Source: JBMYZL01 sp049610385 (lineage in GTDB: Bacteria > Bacteroidota > Bacteroidia > Flavobacteriales_D > Sanyastnellaceae). From it: a stretch of 64,000 bases of DNA. A program made the position numbers and the translations under genes. Each line of letters opens with the position of its first letter. Position 1 is the stretch's first letter. This document shows, one piece after another, positions 34,508 through 41,937 of the stretch. The DNA lies in NCBI GenBank assembly GCA_049610385.1, contig JBMYZL010000005.1:1-64000 (forward strand). Reading direction: 5' to 3'. The notes below the pieces were generated by a model. The model was not told the DNA's origin. It made no database searches and worked only from the letters and a program-made list of their open reading frames with translations.

Positions 34508-35364
34508 GGTCGATTGGCTGAGGCTTCTGAATCGTTTTTTGTGTCCGGTTCTCCTGCAAGTCGATCCAATTCGGCGAGGCAACGGTTGTGGATGCGTTGG
34601 GCCTCCATCATTTTGCCACTTTCAGGGTACCGGGCTACAAAAGTAAGAAAAGCTTCGATAGCATCGTTGTATCGTTCGGCTTTTCGTCTTTCTGTGCTTT
34701 GCTCTGCATATTGGAAATGGCTGTCGAGAATTAAAAAACTCATGGATTCTCGAAAGGGGCTGTCCGGAAAATCGCGCAAGGCATTTTCGAGGGCGATGAC
34801 TGCACTGCGGTATTGGCCGGTTTTGTGATAAAGGGTGGCCGAATCGTAAGATTTGGTCTCCAGTTTGCTTCTCAAATTGTCGACCAAAGTTTGGGCGGAA
34901 TCCCTTTGCGCACTTGCTGGATAAGTGTCCATAAACAACTGCAATTCTTCGATTGCGGAGCGGGTTTCAGTTTGGTCGAGCGAAGGTGAAGGACTCAAAC
35001 GATAACTGCACATGGCGGCCTCAAAATTCGCCTCCTCACATCGCGGGTCATTGGGAAATGTCTTCACAAACATCCGAAAATGATATCGCGCCAAATAATT
35101 GTCCCGCAAGCACGCATGGGTATTTGCATAGTGGTATTGGACATCTGCGGCCATCTGTGTGCCTCGGGTGAGGCGGGCCAAATCCTCAAACACCGGCAAG
35201 GCAGAAAAGCATTTGTTCGAATCCAAAAAACCCAAAGCGCGCTCGTATTTGTAGTCCAAATCCGGACTTTTCAAGACCTCATTGGTTTCGTTGCATCCCA
35301 AGGCAGTGATGACCAATGTCAAGGCAATCACCCAGTTCCATTCAGAAAGTCCTTCCCACTTCAT
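34504..35364 (-). CDS. bamD: Outer-membrane assembly lipoprotein BamD
   Basis: 286 residues from the ATG at 35364. A lipoprotein signal ends WVIALTLVITALGC, Cys near residue 24. The mature part is five TPR-like repeats (KCFSALPVFEDLARLTRG, HYANTHACLRDNYLARYHFR, AIEELQLFMDTYPASAQ, GQYRSAVIALENALRDFPDS, YNDAIEAFLTFVARYPES). BamD works with BamA to insert beta-barrel proteins into the outer membrane. First gene of the bamD-to-recN operon. The start fits the lipobox and a TACCTTCG box 6 bases upstream; the frame open to 35457 has no signal. Confidence 0.9.
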   Translation of the reverse strand: MKWEGLSEWNWVIALTLVITALGCNETNEVLKSPDLDYKYERALGFLDSNKCFSALPVFEDLARLTRGTQMAADVQYHYANTHACLRDNYLARYHFRMFVKTFPNDPRCEEANFEAAMCSYRLSPSPSLDQTETRSAIEELQLFMDTYPASAQRDSAQTLVDNLRSKLETKSYDSATLYHKTGQYRSAVIALENALRDFPDSPFRESMSFLILDSHFQYAEQSTERRKAERYNDAIEAFLTFVARYPESGKMMEAQRIHNRCLAELDRLAGEPDTKNDSEASANRP

Positions 35365-35370
35365 AGGGTG

Positions 35371-35378
35371 CGAAGGTA
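35371..35378 (-). promoter_or_regulatory. -7 box TACCTTCG of the bamD-recN operon
   Basis: On the minus strand TACCTTCG lies 6 bases before the bamD ATG. Eight bases away, on the other strand, the box at 35387 faces the opposite way, so the two promoters overlap. Confidence 0.5.
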
Positions 35379-35386
35379 AGACTGCA

Positions 35387-35394
35387 TATATTTG
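35387..35394 (+). promoter_or_regulatory. -7 box TATATTTG
   Basis: A perfect TAnnTTTG box upstream of the TTG start at 35418, with a leader of about 20 bases. Confidence 0.5.
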
Positions 35395-35417
35395 CGTCTT
35401 CAAAAATTTTCTTACTC

Positions 35418-36662
35418 TTGGACATTTTCGATCGCATTCGTCACGACAGAGGGCCACTTGGGCAACACGCGCGTGAAAGCCACGGCTATTTTACTTTCCC
35501 CAAGCTCGAGGGAGAAATCTCAAACAAGATGATCTTCCGAGGCAAGGAGGTTCTGGTCTGGAGCATCAACAATTATTTGGGCTTGGCGAATCACCCGGAT
35601 GTTCGCGAGGTGGATGCCAAAGCGGCTGCCGAGTGGGGGATGGGTTATCCGATGGGGGCCCGCATGATGTCCGGCCAAACGGCGCAGCACGAGACACTCG
35701 AGGCATCCCTGGCTGAGTTCATGCAAAAAGAAGATGCGTTTCTGTTGAACTATGGATATCAAGGGTGCCAAAGTGCCATTGAGGCTTTGGTGAGCCGCCA
35801 TGATGTAATCGTTTATGACAGTGAGTCACATGCTTGCATGGTGGATGGTGTGCGCTTGCACCAAGGCAAGCGATTTGTTTTCCAGCACAATGACATGGAG
35901 AGTTTTGTGAAGCAGCTGGATCGGGCCAAGGCTTTGTGCGAACAAACAGGAGGGGGCATTTTGGTAGTCACTGAGGGGGTTTTTGGGATGGCAGGGGACC
36001 AAGGCAAGCTCAAGGAAATTTGTGCCTATAAGGAGGCCTACAATTTCCGTTTGTTCGTGGATGATGCCCATGGGTTCGGCACTGTAGGCGAAAATGGACG
36101 TGGTGCTGGAGATCATCAAGGTGTACAAGATCAAATCGATGTGTATTTCGGCACCTTCGCCAAGGCCATGGCCACGGTAGGTGCTTTCGTGGCGGGAGAC
36201 GAGGACATCATCGATTATTTGCGTTACAACATGCGGTCGCAGACCTTCGCCAAATCCTTGCCCATGCCCATTGTCATTGGGGCTCAGAAACGCTTGGAGA
36301 TGATGCGCACCCAGCCTGAGCACAAAGAGCGCTTGTGGGAAGTAGCGACAGCTTTGCAGGAAGGCTTGAAGGCGGAGGGATTCAACATCGGAGACACCAA
36401 TTCTTGCGTAACCCCGGTCTTTTTGGAAGGCGGCTTGGGTGAGGCCACAAATTTGACGCTTGACCTGCGAGAGAATTATGGCATCTTCTGTTCAATTGTG
36501 GTGTACCCAGTCGTGCCCAAGGACACCATTATGCTCCGATTGATTCCAACAGCTATGCACACCTTGGCGGATGTTCGCTATACGATTGAGACCTTTACAA
36601 AGGTGAAGGACAAGCTCTTCGCGGGTGACTACAAGAGTGAGAAAATCGCATCTTGGGCCTGA
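35418..36662 (+). CDS. Alpha-oxoamine synthase (serine palmitoyltransferase-like, PLP)
   Basis: 414 residues. A fold-type I PLP enzyme of the 2-amino-3-ketobutyrate CoA ligase/SPT/AONS group: YPMGARMMSGQTAQHETLE, DAFLLNYGYQGCQSAIEAL, HNDMESFVKQLDRAKAL, VDDAHGFGTVGENGRG (Asp and His at the PLP), and GTFAKAMATVGAFVAG with the PLP Lys. It condenses an acyl thioester with an amino acid. In Flavobacteriales close relatives are annotated as serine palmitoyltransferase-like enzymes for sphingolipid or sulfonolipid bases; the amino acid substrate is not readable. The start is TTG at 35418: the residues MDIFDRIRHDRGPLGQ match how I remember relatives beginning, and no ATG gives that N-terminus. Confidence 0.82.
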   Translation: MDIFDRIRHDRGPLGQHARESHGYFTFPKLEGEISNKMIFRGKEVLVWSINNYLGLANHPDVREVDAKAAAEWGMGYPMGARMMSGQTAQHETLEASLAEFMQKEDAFLLNYGYQGCQSAIEALVSRHDVIVYDSESHACMVDGVRLHQGKRFVFQHNDMESFVKQLDRAKALCEQTGGGILVVTEGVFGMAGDQGKLKEICAYKEAYNFRLFVDDAHGFGTVGENGRGAGDHQGVQDQIDVYFGTFAKAMATVGAFVAGDEDIIDYLRYNMRSQTFAKSLPMPIVIGAQKRLEMMRTQPEHKERLWEVATALQEGLKAEGFNIGDTNSCVTPVFLEGGLGEATNLTLDLRENYGIFCSIVVYPVVPKDTIMLRLIPTAMHTLADVRYTIETFTKVKDKLFAGDYKSEKIASWA

Positions 36663-36686
36663 TTCGAAAGCACAACAGGGCGGCGA

Positions 36687-37532
36687 ATGGATGAGGAATC
36701 GGTTGAGCAGGCGATGAGGCGCGTCTTCATTGAGTTGCAGTACAACGGCCAGGGATTTCATGGTTGGCAACGCCAGCCGGCATCGCGCACTGTTCAAGAA
36801 GACTTGGAAAAGGGTCTGTCTTTGCTGCTTAAAGTTCCCATCGCCGTGATGGGTTGTGGGCGAACCGATGCTGGAGTTCATGCCTCTTATTTTGTTGCCC
36901 ATGCTGACATTCCGATTGTTCAATTGGAGTTGGGGAAATCAGAAATCGAGCGGGCTGATTGGGGCCGATTGACTTGGAAGCTCAATGGCATTTTGGGCGA
37001 GGATGTGAGTGTATTGTCCATTGGGGAGGTTCCCATGAATGCCCACGCCAGGTTTGATGCACATACCCGTTGTTACACGTATTGGATGCACAACCGGAAA
37101 GATCCCATGCTTCATGGTTTCTCTGCGCGGGTTTTCGGGAATTTGGATCTGGCCGCCATGCAGGCCGCATGCGCAATGTTGGTTTTCCGTGGAGATTTCG
37201 CGGCTTTTTGCAAAGCAGGCGGGAATCAGCAAACCACCATTTGCGATGTGCGTGAAGTCAGCCTGGTTGCGGTGGATGTGCACCGTTTCCGCCTGGACAT
37301 CACAGCAGACCGGTATTTGCGCAACATGATTCGCGCCATCGTGGGCACGTTGCTCGAAATTGGCCAAGGCAGAAAGCCGGTTGAATGGATGCAAGAGGTC
37401 ATTGAAAGCGGTGATCGATCATCGGCTGGACGCAGTGCGCCGGCAGAAGGACTCTATCTATCCGATGTGCGATACCCGGATGCCATTTGGAAACGTGGGG
37501 ATGCAGCCGTTTTAGGTGGCGTGAAACCTTGA
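36687..37532 (+). CDS. truA: tRNA pseudouridine synthase A
   Basis: 281 residues (272 from the second ATG at 36714). RVFIELQYNGQGFHGWQRQP begins the fold, MGCGRTDAGVHASYFVAHA holds the catalytic Asp in the RTDAGVHA motif, and TYWMHNRKDPML and RYLRNMIRAIVGTLLEIGQG follow. TruA makes pseudouridine at positions 38-40 of tRNA anticodon arms. Starts 25 bases after the PLP enzyme and precedes the ABC exporter. Confidence 0.93.
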   Translation: MDEESVEQAMRRVFIELQYNGQGFHGWQRQPASRTVQEDLEKGLSLLLKVPIAVMGCGRTDAGVHASYFVAHADIPIVQLELGKSEIERADWGRLTWKLNGILGEDVSVLSIGEVPMNAHARFDAHTRCYTYWMHNRKDPMLHGFSARVFGNLDLAAMQAACAMLVFRGDFAAFCKAGGNQQTTICDVREVSLVAVDVHRFRLDITADRYLRNMIRAIVGTLLEIGQGRKPVEWMQEVIESGDRSSAGRSAPAEGLYLSDVRYPDAIWKRGDAAVLGGVKP

Positions 37533-37534
37533 TG

Positions 37535-37542
37535 TACCTTTG
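37535..37542 (+). promoter_or_regulatory. -7 box TACCTTTG
   Basis: A perfect TAnnTTTG box 6 bases before the ATG at 37549. The in-frame TTG at 37540 is inside this box and is therefore not the likely start. Confidence 0.55.
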
Positions 37543-37548
37543 CTGTTC

Positions 37549-39354
37549 ATGAGCGCTAAGGCTCCTTCCCATCCCTCAAATCCAGCCGGCAAGGTGTTCG
37601 ATCGGCGGTTGATTGGTTTGATTCTTCAACAAGTTCGACCTTATCGCCAGCGATTCGCCTGGACGGGATTTTTGGTGTTGTTTCTTTCGGCCATTGTCTG
37701 GGTTCGTCCTGCATTGATTCGTTATGCAATTGATGGCCCGATGGCAGATGGCGATGCCAAAACCCTGTTGCTTGTGTTTGTGTCAGTCGTGGCTCTGCTG
37801 TTTGTTGAAGCGGGCTTCCAATATTGGGTGACCTACTTGGCGAATTGGGTGGCGCAATCGGTGAGCTTGGACTTGCGTGCCAAACTTTTCAAGCACATCA
37901 CCCAGTTCCGTCTGCAATTTTTCGATCGCACCCCAGTGGGGACGCTGGTGACGCGGCATGTCAGTGATATTGATGGCATTGCCAATGTGTTTTCGAATGG
38001 CATCTTGAATGCCATCGGGGACCTCCTTTCTTTGATTGTGGTGGTGGTGGCCATGTTTGTGATTGAACCCCAATTGGCATGGGTTTGTTTGCTGCCCATT
38101 CCTGTGTTGCTCCTTGCGACGCGTGTCTTTCAGCGTGTCATCAAAAAAGCATTTGTAGATGTTCGGGACCAAGTCTCGAAAATGAATGAGTTTGTTCAAG
38201 AGCATGTGACAGGGATGCACATTGTACAAGCTTTTAATCGGGAAAAGCATGAGTCGGAAGCTTTCCGGATGCTGAATGAAAAGCACAAGGCCGCAAACAT
38301 CCGTTCAATTTGGGCGTTCAGCGTGTTTTTTCCCCTGGTCGAGTTGTTGAGTGCGACTTCTGTGGCGTTGTTGTTGTGGTTGGGCATGCAGGATGTTTTG
38401 ACGGAGGAGGTGACATTGGGCATTTTGCTCCAATTCATTCTTTATGTTTTCATGCTTTACCGACCGATTCGCCAGTTGGCAGATCGGTTCAACGTCTTGC
38501 AAATGGGGATCGTGAATTCGGACCGGGTGTTCAAGTTGTTGCATCAAGAAGATGCACTTCCCGATTTGGGCCAAACTGTCCCGGACCCCATTCGCGGTGC
38601 CATTCGATTTGAGGGTGTTTGGTTTGCTTACACGGATGATGATTGGGTTCTGAAAGATGTTTCATTTGAAGTGAAACCGGGCCAAACGGTGGCTTTTGTG
38701 GGCGAAACGGGAGCGGGGAAATCCACCATCATCAACTTGTTGACACGATTTTATGAGCCTCAGAAGGGGCAGATTTACATCGATGATGTGCCGGTGCAAG
38801 AATGGCCATTGCGGGCATTGCGTGAGCATGTCGCGGTGGTATTGCAGGACGTATTCTTGTTCTCAGATTCCCTTCGATCCAATGTGACCTTGTACAGGAA
38901 TGACATCCCGGACAGCCAACTGGAAGCCGCCGCGTCTGTCATCGGAGCTGCGGATATGGTTGGGCAGCTTCCCGATGGCTGGAACACAGCCGTCAGGGAA
39001 CGCGGGGCCATGCTCAGTGTGGGACAACGGCAGCTCATCGCTTTCATGCGGGCGTATGTTTTGGAGCCAGAGATTCTCATTCTTGACGAAGCGACATCAA
39101 GTATTGATACAGAGAGCGAAAGGATGATTCAGCGAGCCACTGATCGGATTACCGAGGGGCGAACTTCCATTTTGGTGGCCCATCGCCTGAGCACGGTGAG
39201 AACGGCAGATTTGATTTTTGTGTTGTCTTCCGGACAGGTGATTGAACAGGGATCGCATGAAGCGCTGATGGAACAAAATGGAGCCTATGCCAATTTGTTT
39301 GAAAAGCAGTTTTCAGCAGAAGGATTCTCGAAAGGAGACGCTAGAAAAGGTTGA
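37549..39354 (+). CDS. ABC exporter, MsbA-like (fused membrane and ATPase domains)
   Basis: 601 residues. Six membrane helices in the first ~320 residues (for example VSVVALLFVEAGFQYWVTYL and VVVAMFVIEPQLAWVCLLP), then the ATPase domain: FVGETGAGKSTIINLLTRF (Walker A), MLSVGQRQLIAFMRAYVLE (signature LSVGQ) and ILILDEATSSIDTESERM (Walker B). A homodimeric type IV exporter, possibly for lipids or drugs; the exact substrate is not visible. The start at 37549 is decided by the promoter box. Ends 6 bases before the convergent paaD stop. Confidence 0.9.
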   Translation: MSAKAPSHPSNPAGKVFDRRLIGLILQQVRPYRQRFAWTGFLVLFLSAIVWVRPALIRYAIDGPMADGDAKTLLLVFVSVVALLFVEAGFQYWVTYLANWVAQSVSLDLRAKLFKHITQFRLQFFDRTPVGTLVTRHVSDIDGIANVFSNGILNAIGDLLSLIVVVVAMFVIEPQLAWVCLLPIPVLLLATRVFQRVIKKAFVDVRDQVSKMNEFVQEHVTGMHIVQAFNREKHESEAFRMLNEKHKAANIRSIWAFSVFFPLVELLSATSVALLLWLGMQDVLTEEVTLGILLQFILYVFMLYRPIRQLADRFNVLQMGIVNSDRVFKLLHQEDALPDLGQTVPDPIRGAIRFEGVWFAYTDDDWVLKDVSFEVKPGQTVAFVGETGAGKSTIINLLTRFYEPQKGQIYIDDVPVQEWPLRALREHVAVVLQDVFLFSDSLRSNVTLYRNDIPDSQLEAAASVIGAADMVGQLPDGWNTAVRERGAMLSVGQRQLIAFMRAYVLEPEILILDEATSSIDTESERMIQRATDRITEGRTSILVAHRLSTVRTADLIFVLSSGQVIEQGSHEALMEQNGAYANLFEKQFSAEGFSKGDARKG

Positions 39355-39359
39355 CACGT

Positions 39360-39854
39360 TTAAAGGCATTTGAAATGGTCAAATGGTTCTTGACACGACT
39401 GGCATTTGAAGTGTGCCTTGCAAGCGGTGGAACCAAATGCACTCACCATTTCTGTGTTTGAACTCTGACATCGGGGACAAGTCACATGTCGCGCATCTCC
39501 CGTCAAAAATCCTTTGTCGCCTTTTCGCGATAGCGGTGGTGCGATGCCGTGATTGGCCATCTTGATATGGGCAGAATCCTCGAGGTCATCCGTGGTCCAA
39601 GCAGGGGAGAGCACAACCTCAACCTGACCCAAGGCATCCAAGCTTTGGACGGCATTTAGAACATCTTCTTGAATGAAATCTGTTGCGGGGCATCCCGAAT
39701 AGGTCGGGGTCAATTTCACAACGACATGCCCGTTTTGAATTTCTACCCCTCGAATCATGCCCATTTCAACCACATTGAGAAATGGGAGTTCGGGATCCAT
39801 CACGGAGCGCAGGATGGTCCAAGTCCGTTGCACTTTGTTGAGGGAATCATCCAT
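39360..39854 (-). CDS. paaD: Phenylacetyl-CoA epoxidase maturation protein PaaD
   Basis: 164 residues. The N-terminal MIP18/DUF59 domain: LNKVQRTWTILRSVMDPELP, GMIRGVEIQNGHVVVKLTPT and YSGCPATDFIQED, with the conserved DPE and Cys. The C-terminus is a zinc-ribbon-like tail VTCPRCQSSNTEMVSAFGST followed by KCQSCQEPF. PaaD helps assemble the metal or FeS centres of the epoxidase. It follows paaC with a one-base TGATG overlap, which decides the start at 39854 over an upstream TTG. Confidence 0.9.
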   Translation of the reverse strand: MDDSLNKVQRTWTILRSVMDPELPFLNVVEMGMIRGVEIQNGHVVVKLTPTYSGCPATDFIQEDVLNAVQSLDALGQVEVVLSPAWTTDDLEDSAHIKMANHGIAPPLSRKGDKGFLTGDARHVTCPRCQSSNTEMVSAFGSTACKAHFKCQSCQEPFDHFKCL

Positions 39855-40615
39855 CACCAAGTCACCCCGGGGTGCGTTCGGGCCAAGCTCTGCATTTCAG
39901 CAATGATGTAACCCAAATGTTCTGTATGCAGGCCATCCTTGCCCCCTTTGTGGGGTGTGGCGACATGGGGCCAAGTCAAGGTCGCAGCATCCAAGGTGGC
40001 TTTCACAGACTGGGTCCAAGACGTCTGAAAGGTATCAGGCAATGGGAAAATCCCTGCAGACACGGCGGCTTGGTCCACATCCGCAAGAACAAAAAACTCC
40101 CCGGTATAGGGCATCCACGACTGTAGACTTGCAGCAATGCGCTTGTGGCTCTCTTCGGTTCCATCTCCCAGACGAATCACCCATTCTCGTGTGTGAGCCA
40201 CATGATATTTGGCCTCTTTCAAAGCCTTGGTGGCAATGGCCTGTACATCCAGATCCACCGACTGATTTGTCAATGCGTTGAGCCGAAGCAAGGAGAATTC
40301 AGACCACAGATACAACCGGCATATGGTGTCCCCAAAATCGCCATTTGGCAACTCCAAGAGTTTGTGATTTCGAAACTGTCTTTCAGTTCGGAAATAGGCC
40401 AAATCGTCTTCAGTCTTTTCCGGAATCAATCGTTCACCTGCCGTTTTTAACCAATTCCGAGATTGTCCGAGCAAATCGAGGGCAATGTTGCTGAGGGCGA
40501 TGTCCTCTTCCAAGATTGGACCATGTCCACACCACTCGGACGTGCGTTGGGCCAAAATCAATGCATCATCACCCCATTGCATCAAGCTCTCGGTCCAATT
40601 ATTGGTGGCGGCCAT
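39854..40615 (-). CDS. paaC: Phenylacetyl-CoA epoxidase subunit PaaC
   Basis: 253 residues from the ATG at 40615 (a GTG at 40621 overlapping the paaB stop is possible). A ferritin-like helical protein: DDALILAQRTSEWCGHGPIL, EEDIALSNIALDLLGQSRNW, LAYFRTERQFRNHKLLELPN and ALKEAKYHVAHTREWVIRLG. PaaC is the structural partner of PaaA in the PaaABC(E) monooxygenase that epoxidises phenylacetyl-CoA. Between paaB and paaD in the usual paaABCD order. Confidence 0.92.
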   Translation of the reverse strand: MAATNNWTESLMQWGDDALILAQRTSEWCGHGPILEEDIALSNIALDLLGQSRNWLKTAGERLIPEKTEDDLAYFRTERQFRNHKLLELPNGDFGDTICRLYLWSEFSLLRLNALTNQSVDLDVQAIATKALKEAKYHVAHTREWVIRLGDGTEESHKRIAASLQSWMPYTGEFFVLADVDQAAVSAGIFPLPDTFQTSWTQSVKATLDAATLTWPHVATPHKGGKDGLHTEHLGYIIAEMQSLARTHPGVTW

Positions 40616-40617
40616 GA

Positions 40618-40914
40618 TCACATATTTTTGACATCGTCAGGGAGATTGTAAAACGTGGGATGACGGTACACTTTGTCATTCGCGGGTTCAAAAAGGATGT
40701 CTTGGTCATCAGGGGATGACGCAGCGATGGCCTCACTGGGTACCACCCAAATGCTGATCCCTTCCATTCTGCGTGTGTATACATCCCTTGCGTTCTGAAT
40801 GGCCATTTCAGCATCGGCTGCGTGCAAGCTACCGACATGCTTGTGGCTTAGGCCTTGCCGACTGCGAACAAAAATCTCCCACAACGGCCAGGAATCGGGG
40901 TTCGAACCAGCCAT
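40618..40914 (-). CDS. paaB: Phenylacetyl-CoA epoxidase subunit PaaB
   Basis: 98 residues, the usual size. It begins PDSWPLWEIFVRSRQGLSHK and continues HVGSLHAADAEMAIQNARDV, then YTRRMEGISIWVVPSEAIAA, the conserved PaaB sequence. A small subunit that joins PaaAC units. The ATG shares its A with the paaA stop (TAATG); the frame is open to 40986 inside paaA. Confidence 0.93.
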   Translation of the reverse strand: MAGSNPDSWPLWEIFVRSRQGLSHKHVGSLHAADAEMAIQNARDVYTRRMEGISIWVVPSEAIAASSPDDQDILFEPANDKVYRHPTFYNLPDDVKNM

Positions 40915-41861
40915 TAGGCAGCGTGATTTTGAGAACGACGGTGGCTCTTCTTTTCTGCATGTGCACGTGCTGCCTCGCGGACCCAAGCTCCTTCTTCATG
41001 TGCTTTTACCCGGGCGGCCAACCGTTCTTGATTGCAGGGTCCATTGCCTTGGACCACTTGCCAAAACTCACCCCAATTGATTTCACCAAATTCGTAATGG
41101 CCTGTTTCTTCATTCCATTTCAGGTCTGGGTCGGGAATGGTCAGCCCCAGCAACTCGGCCTGAGGAACAGACATGTCCACAAATCGCTGTCTCAATTCAT
41201 CATTTGTGAACCGCTTGATGCGCCATTGCATGGATTGTTCGGTGTGGGCGCTCTCTGCGTCAGCAGGCCCAAACATCATCAAGGATGGCCACCACCAACG
41301 ATTGAGTGCATCCTGTGCCATCTCTTTTTGTGCCTGTGAACCCTGTGCCAGGGTCAGCATAATTTGAAATCCCTGACGTTGGTGAAAACTCTCTTCTTTG
41401 CATACACGAACCATGGCGCGGGCATAAGGTCCATAACTGCATTTGCAAAGCGGTACCTGGTTCATAATCGCCGCTCCATCTACAAGCCATCCCACCGCAC
41501 CAATATCTGCCCATGTCAATGTGGGGTAGTTGAAGATGCTGGAATATTTGGCTTTTCCACTGTGCAATTCCGAGAGCATGTCTTCACGGCTCACACCCAG
41601 GGTCTCTGCGGCGGAGTATAGGTAGAGGCCATGACCCGCTTCATCTTGAACTTTGGCCAGCAAGATGGCTTTTCGCTTGAGACTCGGCGCACGTGTAATC
41701 CAATTGCCTTCTGGTAACATGCCGACGATTTCGCTGTGTGCATGCTGACTGATTTGCCTGATGAGTGTCCTGCGATAATCGTCAGGCATCCAATCCTTGG
41801 CTTCAATCTTTTTGTCTTGAGCAACGTAGGCGTCGAACTGTTCCAGCGGGGTCATTTCCAT
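40914..41861 (-). CDS. paaA: Phenylacetyl-CoA epoxidase catalytic subunit PaaA
   Basis: 315 residues. A ferritin-like diiron oxygenase: RRTLIRQISQHAHSEIVGML, KVQDEAGHGLYLYSAAETLG (E-x2-H of the iron site), and VCKEESFHQRQGFQIMLTLA (second E-x2-H). It adds an oxygen atom to phenylacetyl-CoA with electrons from PaaE. First gene of paaABCD; paaE lies 2.6 kb away on the other strand. The start at 41861 is 4 bases after a perfect -7 box; an in-frame ATG at 41855 is a close alternative. Confidence 0.95.
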   Translation of the reverse strand: MEMTPLEQFDAYVAQDKKIEAKDWMPDDYRRTLIRQISQHAHSEIVGMLPEGNWITRAPSLKRKAILLAKVQDEAGHGLYLYSAAETLGVSREDMLSELHSGKAKYSSIFNYPTLTWADIGAVGWLVDGAAIMNQVPLCKCSYGPYARAMVRVCKEESFHQRQGFQIMLTLAQGSQAQKEMAQDALNRWWWPSLMMFGPADAESAHTEQSMQWRIKRFTNDELRQRFVDMSVPQAELLGLTIPDPDLKWNEETGHYEFGEINWGEFWQVVQGNGPCNQERLAARVKAHEEGAWVREAARAHAEKKSHRRSQNHAA

Positions 41862-41865
41862 GCTT

Positions 41866-41873
41866 CAAAGATA
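41866..41873 (-). promoter_or_regulatory. -7 box TATCTTTG of paaABCD
   Basis: On the minus strand a perfect TAnnTTTG box 4 bases before the paaA start. No operator repeat was visible beside it. Confidence 0.55.
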
Positions 41874-41937
41874 AGCAGGGAGTCGCCTTCAATTGAATTG
41901 TACACAGGAATGCTCGGTGATGAGCACTTCGACGTCA

